64,000 nt of DNA, taken from contig JAFKAC010000148.1 of assembly GCA_025766275.1 (NCBI GenBank), positions 1-64,000 on the forward strand. The letters are read 5' to 3'. Shown here in pieces: positions 20,293-29,069 of the stretch (position 1 is its first letter; each line of letters starts with the position of its first letter). The translations under genes were made by a program, and so were the position numbers. Below the pieces are notes generated by a model that was given only the letters and a program-made list of their open reading frames with translations, did not search any database and had not been told where the DNA came from. Origin of the DNA: Lactarius indigo (lineage: Eukaryota; Basidiomycota; Agaricomycetes; Russulales; Russulaceae).

Positions 20293-23200
20293 TCAGTACG
20301 GGTCGCCGCGTCGCTGCGCGCGAAGGCGCGCGGTGGCTTGAGTAGCGCGTTCGCGGTCGACAGCTCGTCCGAGGACTGCGAGCCATGCGCAGTACGTACT
20401 GGCATGTGCGGTAGTGGTTGAAACGTGACAGACACGTCGGTCGAGGCACTTGGCGTGTGGCGTACGACACTCAAACGTGAGGTGTTCGGCGCTGTCGCAC
20501 CACGTGCAAACGGGTAAGCCGGTACGACTGTAGATGGACGCGCTACAGTCGTCGTCTCGGTGGCGTGTCGCGTTACCGCTCGGAGTGACGGGTGTTGGTT
20601 CGGCGATTTCACCGACTTCGACCTCGTGTAACTCGGGCGAGACCGACCGCTGTGGTTCGTCGTGCAACTGCGGGTAGGTGAGACGTCGAGGATGGGCTAC
20701 CACTGCTTCGGCGAAGGTACGGGGTAGGATACGAGGGGGGATCGGGAGGATTTGTTCGGCCATGATAACGGTGCGATGGTGTCGAAGGCGGGGGTCGGAG
20801 ATTCCATCGTGTGTAAATACACTGGTGAGGGCAGTTGGCATTGGTTTCGGGAGGTAAGGTGTCAACCGTGTTACTGCGCGTGCGTCGAGGATGCGACTAT
20901 CGATGGCAGCTGCGTTGTTAGCCCAGTCTACCATGCTGTGCTCGGCTTCTCTCAAACGCATCGAGAGTAGCTGCTGCTGCTGTACAGATTCCCTGAGTCG
21001 GTGGACGTCTGCGCTTAGTCCGGGGTCAGCGAGTCGTCCGAGGGCCTTATCGATGTCTGCGCGAGCCGGGTGATCGGGGCGGAAGATGTCAATGAATTCT
21101 TTCTCGAGAATTCGTGGTTGTATATTGGGACGGGGTCGTGCTGTCAACTCGGCGTAGTAAAAGGGTTTACCACGTCCTTCAGTGGCAATGACGATGGGTT
21201 GTCCTCGAGCGTTTATGACGAACTGAAGGTAGTGTGCGTTCCTTCGTTCCCCATCAGAGAATGGTATTTCAACCTGGTAAGGATGCTCGGGTAGCACCTT
21301 TTGCCAGTCGCCGGGAGGCGGCGCGGTGTCTGGTCGGGGTGGCAAGGGGTGGACCTCTCGCGTATTCTCGCGGACTGCGATTTCCTCGAGTGCTTCTCGT
21401 CGCAGACGTTGCTGACGTTGCTGTTTGGCTTGTGAATGGCGATAATGATTCCCGTCGTCACCGATATGAGTGCTCAGTCCCCACATATCTTCGCGAGATC
21501 GTGGAGAGTTCGCGCGTGCATCGTACGAGGGTCCCACCTTTGCCCATTCGTTAACTTCTCGGTCGATACGTCGAGTGACGTTGTCCGGGAGTTCTCGAGC
21601 GGCGATGATAGGGAACTGAGGGGGATGTCGGTCCATGGTTAAGCTGATGGTATGAATGGATGTTTTTACGCGGTCTTTATACTGTCGGACGAGATCTGGG
21701 GCGTGTATGTTCTCGAGAGGTTCCCAGCTATCGTACGCTGCGGAGAACCCTTTCCATCGTATGAGATATTGCGGCGTCTTCTTTCGTCCCGTGGTGCGAT
21801 AGTCGAGAATCTCTTCGACTTCCCATTCTGGTTCTCCATCTATGAGCTCCGGGAGTGGATGTTCTTCCTTTCCGCCATTGGTCTCGGTTTCACGATAAGG
21901 GGTCAGGAGTGCGGCGTGGAACACATCATGGATCTTCCATCTTTCCGGCAGTTGTAGTCGATAGGCCGTTTCCGACACCTTCTGTGTTACTATGAGTGGT
22001 CCGTATCGCTTTGGCGCGAGTTTTGTTGTTGGATGAGTCGTTTTCAAGTTTGTGGCGTCCAACCATACTTTGTCTCCCAATCGATAAGGGCAATGTTGCG
22101 GCGATTCGCTTATCCATTTTAGTTGGGTATTCCGCATCGCGGCGTGAGCATCTGTTCGCGCCTTAGTCAGAGTCGCGAGACGTTCGTCAGTCATTGGGGA
22201 GTTGGTAGACGTCTTAGGTTGGTGGACCGATGGGACGAAACCTAGGAGCAATTCGAACGGGGTTTTGCGCGTAGTATCCGATGGCCACGCATTCAACGCG
22301 TATTGGGCGATGGGGAGCATCGTTGCCCAATTGTCTTGTTGGTAGTTGGTGTACATTCGCAGATACTGTTCTAGTTTCTGGTTCGTTCTTTCCAACTGTC
22401 CGTCGGTACGTGGATGATAGGCCGTGCTGATGTTTTGTTGAACGTTCATTGCCGAACACAAGGCTTTAGTGAGAGTGGCCGTGAATCGGGGGTCACAGTC
22501 CGAGATGACCTTGTTTGGTAGTCCGTAGTGAGGTAACACATGTCGAAGATACGATAGTGCGACTTCTTCGGCGCCATGCTTCTCTTTCCATGGTATGAAA
22601 ATGTTTGCTTTTGAACACCCTTGATCGGTGATAGTTAGGATCGCATCGAATCCTCGGGATTTCGGGAGCTTTGTAATGAAATCGAGGGCGATCGTTTGGA
22701 ACGGCAGGGAATGATCTGGAAAGATCGGACTTAGAGGTACTCGAGGTCGATTTGTCAGATTTTTGTTGGCTTGACAAGTTACGCATCCTCGGACGTAGTC
22801 CTTGATGTGTTCTGTCATGTTAGGCCACCAGTAATGTTTACTGATTGCTGATAACGTGTTGGATTGTCCGGGGTGGCCTGCGGTAGTGAGGTCGTGAAAC
22901 GACCGAATCACCCCCCTCCTCAGGGAGGAATCGTCCACGATGGCCAGACGATTGTGATAAAACCAGAGACCAGAAGGATCGCGGTGAAGGGGAAAGCGCG
23001 CACCAGGGAATGGGTCGGTGTGGTCGAGCTGTGCGGCGCGACATCGGTCGTTGAGGGTCGTAGTGCGGGCGACGGCGATGAAGAACGCGGGGGGGAGGAC
23101 AGTGACTGCTGAGTTATCGATTCCGTCAGGTATGAGGGCGGGGTGCTGAGAGAGAGCGTCGGCGTGGAGAGTGGTCCCCGGGACGTGGTGGAGGCGGATG

Positions 23201-24588
23201 TCGTAATCGGCAAGGATGTTGACCAAGCGTGCCACACGACGATTGATATTCTGCGGGGAGCGGTAGTGGAGGAGGTTCTGGTGGTCAACAAGGACAGTGA
23301 TGGGGTGAATGGTACCGATGAGTAGATGGCGCCAGTGTTCAAGACCGCGAACGAGCGCGAGGAGTTCGCGATCATAAACGTCGTAGTTCCGTTCCGCAGG
23401 TGATAGAGACTGAGAGAAGTAACCGACAGCCTGGTGTTTCCGGCGTTCGTCAGGTTGTGTTAGTATGGCGCCGATGGCGTATAAGGAGGCATCGGTTTGC
23501 AGTTGGTATGGTACCACGGGGTCTGGTTGTCGTAGTGTTGGCCGCGAACAGGCGATCGAGAGCAGCGTGTCTAGAGCAATAGTACAGTCGCTAGTCCACT
23601 GAAACGGAGTATCTTTCTTCAGTAAATTTGTCAGGGGACGAGCGATATCAGCATAGTGTGGTATAAACGGCCGCTGGTACCCGAGGACTCCAAGTGTACT
23701 GCGCACCTGTTTGATCGTTGTCAACGTTCGTGGCCAATCGCGCAGTCCTGATACCTTGTCGCTGCCCATCTGTATAGTTTGGTTAGCGATCGTCATCCCC
23801 AGGTAGTCGATTTCGGTACGTTCGAAGGCGCATTTCGACAGTTTGAGGAAGTAACTCTCGTCCGAAAGGGTCTGTAGTACCTGTCCGACGATCAAGCGGT
23901 GTCGAGGGTAGTCCATTACAGTGGCGATGAGAATATCGTCCATGTAAATGAATAGTTCCGTGGGATACCGTTGGAGTAACGCGTGGAAGATACGATTCAT
24001 TGCACGGACAAACGTGGCGGGTGAATTAGTTAGTCCGAAGTACATGACCATAGGTTCGAATAGACCGCGGGGCGTCTTGAATGCTGCTTTCCATTGATCT
24101 CCGTCTTTGATACGGATATTGTTATACCCCCATCGTATGTCGAACTTAGTGAACAATGTTTTGTCGGCAAGTTGGTCGATTAGATTGGAGATCAATGGGA
24201 TCGGGTACATGTCTTTCAGTGTGACTTGATTGAGCGGTTTGTAATCTTGAACGGGTCGCAGCTTCCCGTCTTTCTTTTTCAGAAAGAAGAACGACGACGC
24301 ATATGGCGACTTTGACTCGCGTATGTATCCCTTGCTTAAGTGTTCGTTTAGGAATTCGTCCAGGTGTGCCAATTCCTTTGCGTTTAAGGGATATATTTTG
24401 CACTTTAGGGTCGCCGGTGCGTCGGGCAAAAGCGTAATTACGTGGTCGTCTTCCCTTTTGGGCGGAAAACGCATCGCGGCTTCTTCCGAAAAGACCGTGG
24501 TCCATTGTCGGTAATGTTCAGGGAGTTCCTCGTTTGGTTTGTTTTGTCGCTCTGCCATTTCTTGAGCTATCGTGCTGATACGTGCTTC
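20293..24588 (-). CDS. Gypsy Pol: RT, RNase H, integrase, chromodomain, C-terminal extension
   Basis: A 1421-codon frame from the ATG at 24558 (open back to a TGA at 24589-24591). In order: a reverse transcriptase with LRPVQDYKPLN and the catalytic YMDDILIA; RNase H with QTDASLYAIG; an integrase zinc finger with spaced H/H/C/C ending GCVTCQANK; and an integrase core with DFITKLPKS, ISDCDPRF and the glutamate in DGQLERTNQ. A chromodomain follows at about residues 905-960 with EWEVEEILDYR, YLIRWKGF and DSWEPLENI, expected to bind modified chromatin and steer integration. About 460 residues follow the chromodomain, ending in a CX2CX4HX4C knuckle (CTWCDSAEHLTFEC) near residue 1351. No internal stop interrupts this frame. 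It overlaps no host gene. Confidence 0.93.
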   Translation of the reverse strand, partial: EARISTIAQEMAERQNKPNEELPEHYRQWTTVFSEEAAMRFPPKREDDHVITLLPDAPATLKCKIYPLNAKELAHLDEFLNEHLSKGYIRESKSPYASSFFFLKKKDGKLRPVQDYKPLNQVTLKDMYPIPLISNLIDQLADKTLFTKFDIRWGYNNIRIKDGDQWKAAFKTPRGLFEPMVMYFGLTNSPATFVRAMNRIFHALLQRYPTELFIYMDDILIATVMDYPRHRLIVGQVLQTLSDESYFLKLSKCAFERTEIDYLGMTIANQTIQMGSDKVSGLRDWPRTLTTIKQVRSTLGVLGYQRPFIPHYADIARPLTNLLKKDTPFQWTSDCTIALDTLLSIACSRPTLRQPDPVVPYQLQTDASLYAIGAILTQPDERRKHQAVGYFSQSLSPAERNYDVYDRELLALVRGLEHWRHLLIGTIHPITVLVDHQNLLHYRSPQNINRRVARLVNILADYDIRLHHVPGTTLHADALSQHPALIPDGIDNSAVTVLPPAFFIAVARTTTLNDRCRAAQLDHTDPFPGARFPLHRDPSGLWFYHNRLAIVDDSSLRRGVIRSFHDLTTAGHPGQSNTLSAISKHYWWPNMTEHIKDYVRGCVTCQANKNLTNRPRVPLSPIFPDHSLPFQTIALDFITKLPKSRGFDAILTITDQGCSKANIFIPWKEKHGAEEVALSYLRHVLPHYGLPNKVISDCDPRFTATLTKALCSAMNVQQNISTAYHPRTDGQLERTNQKLEQYLRMYTNYQQDNWATMLPIAQYALNAWPSDTTRKTPFELLLGFVPSVHQPKTSTNSPMTDERLATLTKARTDAHAAMRNTQLKWISESPQHCPYRLGDKVWLDATNLKTTHPTTKLAPKRYGPLIVTQKVSETAYRLQLPERWKIHDVFHAALLTPYRETETNGGKEEHPLPELIDGEPEWEVEEILDYRTTGRKKTPQYLIRWKGFSAAYDSWEPLENIHAPDLVRQYKDRVKTSIHTISLTMDRHPPQFPIIAARELPDNVTRRIDREVNEWAKVGPSYDARANSPRSREDMWGLSTHIGDDGNHYRHSQAKQQRQQRLRREALEEIAVRENTREVHPLPPRPDTAPPPGDWQKVLPEHPYQVEIPFSDGERRNAHYLQFVINARGQPIVIATEGRGKPFYYAELTARPRPNIQPRILEKEFIDIFRPDHPARADIDKALGRLADPGLSADVHRLRESVQQQQLLSMRLREAEHSMVDWANNAAAIDSRILDARAVTRLTPYLPKPMPTALTSVFTHDGISDPRLRHHRTVIMAEQILPIPPRILPRTFAEAVVAHPRRLTYPQLHDEPQRSVSPELHEVEVGEIAEPTPVTPSGNATRHRDDDCSASIYSRTGLPVCTWCDSAEHLTFECRTPHAKCLDRRVCHVSTTTAHASTYCAWLAVLGRAVDRERATQATARLRAQRRGDPY

Positions 24589-24693
24589 TCAGTTTATGCT
24601 CATTATTCGTTGTTCGCCCTGTAATCGATTGGTGGGCCAGTCAATTAGTGGATTGGTCTCTTTGAACCATGGGTGACCGAGTATCATTCGAGG

Positions 24694-26283
24694 TCATCCC
24701 AGGTGGGTGACGTATAATTTTGTGTTGTACTGCTGCCCCCCCCAACTGATGTGAACCTGACAGGCTTTCGTTATGCTTCCGTGTTCGTTTCGAGTGCCAT
24801 CGACGTTATAGACCAGACGATTGTCGACGTCCGTAGTTAGGGCATGGAGTTCTCTGACGCATTCTTCGTCAATGAAATTATCTGATGCCCCGGAGTCGAG
24901 TAACGCTGAAATTGTGGTTGTGGTGTCCTCGATTGGTATCTCGATAGTGAGTGCGTCGTTCGAGGTGCTGTAGACGACGTTAATTTCGACTGTTTCGTCT
25001 TCCACCTCGTCCTCGTCTAGGCTGGCTTCCATCAATAGTTGCGAGATTACGTTCTTTCGCTGGGCGACGGATAGGCCTAGGATGCCCGTCATCAAGGTTT
25101 CTTCGGTTGTTTGTTGGACGACAGGTTGTGGTACGGGCGCAGTGATGACTTCATTGACGCGTGCCGAGGTTTTCTTAGTTGGGCAATCTCGTGAGAGGTG
25201 TCTGCTCTTTTTACAGCGGAAACACAAGCCCTCTTTTCGACATCGGTCCATCTCAGCCAGTTCTTGAGGGGTTCGAATGCGGGGAGGGTACGTCTGTGTT
25301 GCGTCTACTTCCATTGGTACTACCTGGTCGTTCCTGTTTACTGGCTTCGGTGGTCGCGTATTTTGGACTGGGATTACGTTCATCCTTCCGATTTGCGCGA
25401 TACAATTAGTGATCGTGCGATACCGTTGGATTTCCTCTCGGGTTGCGTCTTCCCAGTCCTGCATAGTAACTGGCATCTTGCTTCGTTTGAGGCAAGACAC
25501 TAACAGTCCTTTGCGCAGTCCTTGACAAAATAAGTCGACGGTCCCCTTTTGGGTCAAGTCCCAGTCCGCTGCTTCGGCGAGCTGTTTAAAGGTTGCGATG
25601 TACTCGTCTATTTCTTCACCTTTCATGGTGAGCGCGGTGAGCTTAGCATAGGCGTTTTGCTGACTCAAGGTGTCCGTCCAAGCGTTTTCGAAGTCGGATA
25701 CAAAGTCGGTCCATAACGTTTCGCTGGTTTCCGCGACGGGGTTTGTAGGATCGTTGATTTTTTGTTCGAGTCTTTTATCCTGCGCTTGGTTCCAACTTTC
25801 CACTGCTCGCCCTCGGATTAACGTGAGTGCGAGAGCTACTCGTTGGTAAGGGATAACCATTCTTTTGTTTGTGTGATTGACTCGTCGATATTGATTAAAT
25901 TCGTGCAGGAACTGTCGACTTCTGTCTCGATTGCCATCGAAGAATGCCGGCGCTGCCCCTTGTAGTGGACCCGTGATGGTTGTCGTACTACTTCCGCTTC
26001 CGCTAGCCATTGGTGTACTCGACGAGGTAGTTGTTGTGATACTGGGGATTGGGACTAGTTGAGGTGATTTCCTTTTTCCTTTCTGCTTTGCGAGTTGTCG
26101 TTTATGTTCGGTCCAGTTATAGTCGGGCACTGTACTAGTTTGTCGTCGGCGTTTTAGGCCCCACAGAAGTGGTTCGTCTACGCGTGTGTTTGTATATGTG
26201 TACCACCCGGTGTTTTCGAAATATACTTCGTACCAGTCGTTCTCGTTGGCCGCGAATTCAACATCTAAGGCTGGGCTGGGGTC
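24694..26283 (-). CDS. Gypsy Gag-protease frame
   Basis: A minus-strand frame between two TGA codons (26284-26286 and 24694-24696), in the same frame as Pol. It contains a gag core with WNQAQDKRLEQ and LFCQGLRKGL-like segments (the retrotransposon gag fold), a CCHC zinc knuckle CFRCKKSRHLSRDC, and an aspartic protease with LLDSGASDNFIDEE. The protease continues beyond the TGA in frame (ILGHPWF after the stop), so the present stop truncates it. The first in-frame ATG is well inside, near 26007; upstream there is only a GTG at 26130, so the true start codon is unclear. Confidence 0.85.
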   Translation of the reverse strand, partial: DPSPALDVEFAANENDWYEVYFENTGWYTYTNTRVDEPLLWGLKRRRQTSTVPDYNWTEHKRQLAKQKGKRKSPQLVPIPSITTTTSSSTPMASGSGSSTTTITGPLQGAAPAFFDGNRDRSRQFLHEFNQYRRVNHTNKRMVIPYQRVALALTLIRGRAVESWNQAQDKRLEQKINDPTNPVAETSETLWTDFVSDFENAWTDTLSQQNAYAKLTALTMKGEEIDEYIATFKQLAEAADWDLTQKGTVDLFCQGLRKGLLVSCLKRSKMPVTMQDWEDATREEIQRYRTITNCIAQIGRMNVIPVQNTRPPKPVNRNDQVVPMEVDATQTYPPRIRTPQELAEMDRCRKEGLCFRCKKSRHLSRDCPTKKTSARVNEVITAPVPQPVVQQTTEETLMTGILGLSVAQRKNVISQLLMEASLDEDEVEDETVEINVVYSTSNDALTIEIPIEDTTTTISALLDSGASDNFIDEECVRELHALTTDVDNRLVYNVDGTRNEHGSITKACQVHISWGGQQYNTKLYVTHLG

Positions 26284-26531
26284 TCATCGTACAACGTACC
26301 CTCGTCCTGGGACCCACTCGATTCCTCCGGTTACGATGTCCTGTAAGTTTTCGATGTCGCGTCTGATAACCAATCGTTTTTCGGTTGGGTCGTGGTCTGC
26401 TGGTTCTGGTTCAACGTAGGCGTGGGTTCGATCGAGAGCCACGATGGTCACGCGTCCGTCTTGGACTGTCCGTGCTGTTTCAACTTGTTCTGGGAACGCC
26501 TTCTCGCCTCGTTCTGCGGCAGAGTAGAAGG
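26284..26531 (-). pseudogene. Lead-in part of gypsy gag frame without ATG
   Basis: Upstream of the TGA at 26284-26286 the same frame is open right back to the primer-binding site next to the LTR. It encodes an acidic protein-like stretch (DRTHAYVEPEPADHDP, then IEWVPGRGY) but has no ATG, and the LTR itself holds an in-frame TAA. It was probably coding in the ancestral element with a start codon since lost, or the start lies elsewhere. I do not recognise a domain in it. Confidence 0.6.
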
Positions 26532-26542
26532 GTCTACTCTTA
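26532..26542 (-). promoter_or_regulatory. Gypsy primer-binding site, self-complementary
   Basis: The 11 bases immediately inside the 5' LTR, TAAGAGTAGAC in element sense, are the exact reverse complement of GTCTACTCTTA inside the LTR (26739-26749). This is the arrangement used by Tf1/sushi-type elements, where the 5' end of the RNA folds back to prime its own reverse transcription. It does not look like a tRNA 3' end complement. Confidence 0.75.
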
Positions 26543-26967
26543 TGTTACGGTTCCGAGGGACCGTACGTTGACTGAGTCACGTGGAGCCGAGCTCAACACG
26601 CTGCGTAGAGTCGGGACTCGTGTTTCAGCACAAGTCAAAGGTTCGGGGGTTACTAGGCTCAACTCAGAGAGTATCGCTAGCGAGAGGGGATAGTGCGCGA
26701 GTTTCTGAGGCAAGGCAAACTAGATCGGATTTGAGAACTAAGAGTAGACAAGGGATTCCGTGCTACTCTGTACTACGCTTTATACTCGTACATACTGGTG
26801 TTTATCGGGACTATTTTCTTAGGCCACGTCACAGAGGCTGACGCGTCATACTACGTGTCAAATGGCACCATAAGGCGTGCTCGTTGCAATACCAGAACTT
26901 CTGTAAAACTTTCGGGGTTGTGAGCGCGTTGCATGACGTGACGTCACGATGTCACGTGACCGTGACA
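26543..26967 (-). repeat. Gypsy 5' LTR
   Basis: 425 bp, paired with 19776-20200. In the element sense the U3 segment would be 26967-26750 and R-U5 26749-26543 if the transcript starts at the self-priming match. It is rich in CpG, including palindromic CACGTG and TGACGTCA sites near its U3 end (26935-26960). Confidence 0.95.
26739..26784 (-). promoter_or_regulatory. Predicted gypsy core promoter and RNA 5' end
   Basis: In element sense a TATAAA box lies at 26784-26779 and the 11-nt sequence complementary to the primer-binding site begins at 26749, 30-35 bases downstream. That is the expected TATA-to-start distance, so the RNA probably begins exactly with the self-priming sequence. The same elements are present in the 3' LTR. 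Confidence 0.65.
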
Positions 26968-27271
26968 CCTTCGCCCGACGCTGTACTGAGTCCCATTCGT
27001 CTTGAGGGACGTCAACTGGTCCATGGTGGAGGGTGAACACATCCTCTGCTTCATGCAGCGTGAGGATGGCTTCGATCGTCCCAGACCACTCATTCCAGTG
27101 AGTGCCGTCGAACTGTTCGAGGCGAATGCCAGAAGGCATGCCGAACGTTGCGCCATAGGCAGCAGAGATACGAGCAGAGGGTGAGGATCCAGTGGGGGGA
27201 AGCGCAGAGCCCCCCGCAGTAGCAGTAGCACCGGCAGCAGCGCCAGTGGGAGATGGTGCGCGAGAAGACAT
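26968..27271 (-). pseudogene. Copia gag N-terminal part, split by the gypsy insertion
   Basis: Begins with ATG at 27271; an Ala/Gly/Ser/Thr-rich start is followed by LEQFDGTHWNEW, typical of copia gag, up to the CCTTC target site. Read across to 19770 it continues in frame. The separated N-terminus runs into gypsy LTR sequence after a few codons. Confidence 0.9.
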
Positions 27272-28053
27272 TGGGATGATTTATCTATCGCCGAGGAGCA
27301 GTCAGCGATAGTGCTTCATAGTTTTGCAAGACAAAGATAGATGGAGATACCACTCCTGTCTGTGATTCTGTAAGGCCAGAATGCTAACGCGTCCTGCCTC
27401 CTGATAGTATGCCAGTGATACAAGGGCTACGCCCAGGTTGAGAGAATCCCTTTGCCATACCATGAGCTAGCTGCCAGCCAGGATGTGTCTAGGACACAGC
27501 TCAAATGGTTTGCGTCAGGGGGAAGGTGAAGGGAATGCTTTCAGAGCCCAAGGCTGTCTACCTCAGCCTCCTCGGCCTGTTGGTTGCCTCATCGCCACAA
27601 GTGGCTTTACTGAATCCTTTCCCATTGCCGCTACAAGGCAGGTATCTGGTTGCAGAACACCATAAGGTGAACACCCCCCAGAGCCTGAACCAGGTTTTAC
27701 ACTCCCATGGTGAGGAGATCCTGCGCCCAGTGTGGAGCACCAGAGACAGCTGGCGCTAAGCTCCACAATACACAGCCCAGTGGGCCATGCACGCCTGGAT
27801 ATTTTGAAGTTAAGGGGCTACCAGACCCAGTCTCCTTGCGCATAGCGCAGGGGCTAGGAAAACAGTAGGGGTGAAAGTAGGACTACTGGGCAGTACATGT
27901 ACAGGAGGTTCCTCAGCAGAGACAAGTGGCGCCCCACTGCTCTCTGCCTTGGGCAAGGCTGGTAAGGCCCCAGACAGACCTTAGCCTGGTGTGTCCTCCT
28001 AGGAAGACAGTGACCAGCCAAGTGGAGTGGCTAGGGCACCAGGGCCCATAACC
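27272..28053 (-). other. Copia 5' leader with half-tRNA-type primer-binding site
   Basis: A 782-bp untranslated leader between the 5' LTR and gag. At its LTR edge (28053 downwards, minus strand) it reads GGTTATGGGCCCTGG. This resembles the primer-binding site of copia itself, which pairs with the anticodon-loop region of initiator tRNA-Met, not with a tRNA 3' end. No open frame of note is seen. Confidence 0.7.
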
Positions 28054-28654
28054 TGATGAACAGCAAGATGGAACCTATACTCACAGTGGGACAAAGTACT
28101 GTGGTGAGATAGAGGTAGCAACTGGTAAGCAGCAGAGGGGAAGTCTTGCAAGTGAAGCAGAAGTAAAGTCTGGCACACAACAGTGAGGAACTGATATTAC
28201 ATTGGAGAGGAGGAAACATACCTGGCACACAACAGTGAGGAACTGATGTGGACCAGGAGCGTACAAGCCTACTACTTATACTATACAGGGCAGTGACACT
28301 ACTACAAGGGAAGTAACATAGAGTCACACAATACAAGAGACGTTGTTCTACATGTGGGACAAAGGAGTGTGCTAATGGAGAACAAGGAGCGCAAAACAAA
28401 GAGAGTCCAGACTAAGATGATATCATAGTGATATCACAATAAAGATAACGCTAGAAAAAGAACAAAGGAAGGAGTACAATGAAGAGTCCGGAGTAGTCCA
28501 TATGATGTCATTGTACAGTGATGTCATAGAAGTTCTAGATTGTACAGATCAAACCAAATCTAATCTAAAAGCGGTCCTAATTAATCTACAGCAGTCCATA
28601 TCTGTAAGTCTGGTCCGTTAGAGCCGCTAAGTGCGCAAGGGTCACTTATCAACA
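28054..28654 (-). repeat. Copia 5' LTR
   Basis: 601 bp, identical to 15144-15744 in a direct read-through comparison, and followed by the target duplication TTGCT (28655-28659). Confidence 0.97.
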
Positions 28655-29069
28655 TTGCTAGGTGTAGGTGCGTCAGCATATGGGACACTATTGCCGTCTC
28701 TGCAACTACAGGATTACGCCACTGATGCGATATTTTGGACTACTCGGTTATTCTGAACGATGCCAACAAGGCTACTGATTGGTGCCACTTTTGGACGACG
28801 TCTAGTCACTGATCGGTGGCATCACTAGCGAGACGTGTTTCGTGATGAGCCATCATGATGTGCTGGCTAATTATAGCTGTTATATATTTACATCCGTGCG
28901 TATAGAGAGATTAAATCTAACATCGACCTAAGCACAGTTAAGTTAAACGTAAACGAGAGCAACATAACAATCCAGATAGAGTGAGTCCGCTCGTAAATCA
29001 ATGCTATACATAGATATGCTCGTTCGTCCATTGTATCGTCGTCATCTGTCCGAAACATACAGAAACTCC
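28655..29069. other. Spacer after the copia element
   Basis: Starts with the target duplication TTGCT, then about 410 bp of non-coding sequence up to the aspartic protease stop codon. Nothing else recognised. Confidence 0.5.

Larger units (their letters stand above)
19776..26967 (-). mobile_element. Ty3/gypsy chromovirus nested in copia gag
   Basis: A 7,192-bp element read on the minus strand with 425-bp LTRs (5' LTR 26543-26967, 3' LTR 19776-20200) and a 5-bp target duplication CCTTC. Internal order is a long non-ATG lead-in frame, gag with zinc knuckle, protease, reverse transcriptase, RNase H, integrase, chromodomain and a long extra C-terminal region. The chromodomain makes it a chromovirus. 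The primer-binding site is complementary to the element's own RNA (see separate entries). Three TGA codons interrupt an otherwise single frame. The LTRs differ at three positions, all CpG versus CpA. Confidence 0.96.
15144..28654 (-). mobile_element. Ty1/copia LTR retrotransposon, host of a nested gypsy element
   Basis: The element spans 13,511 bp, or 6,314 bp once the nested gypsy element and its extra target copy are removed. It reads on the minus strand. It has two LTRs of 601 bp (28054-28654 as 5' LTR, 15144-15744 as 3' LTR) that I find identical base for base. They begin TG and end CA, with a 5-bp target duplication TTGCT on both sides. Domain order in element sense is gag, zinc knuckle, protease, integrase, reverse transcriptase, RNase H, which is the Ty1/copia order. 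A primer-binding site abuts the 5' LTR and a purine-rich tract abuts the 3' LTR. It is not autonomous as it stands: gag is split by the gypsy element and the long frame has one TGA at 17705-17707. Confidence 0.97.

Noticed and set aside
20091..20612. 173-codon minus-strand frame running from gypsy Pol end into the LTR
   Set aside because: Out of frame with Pol and overlapping its C-terminus; no independent support.
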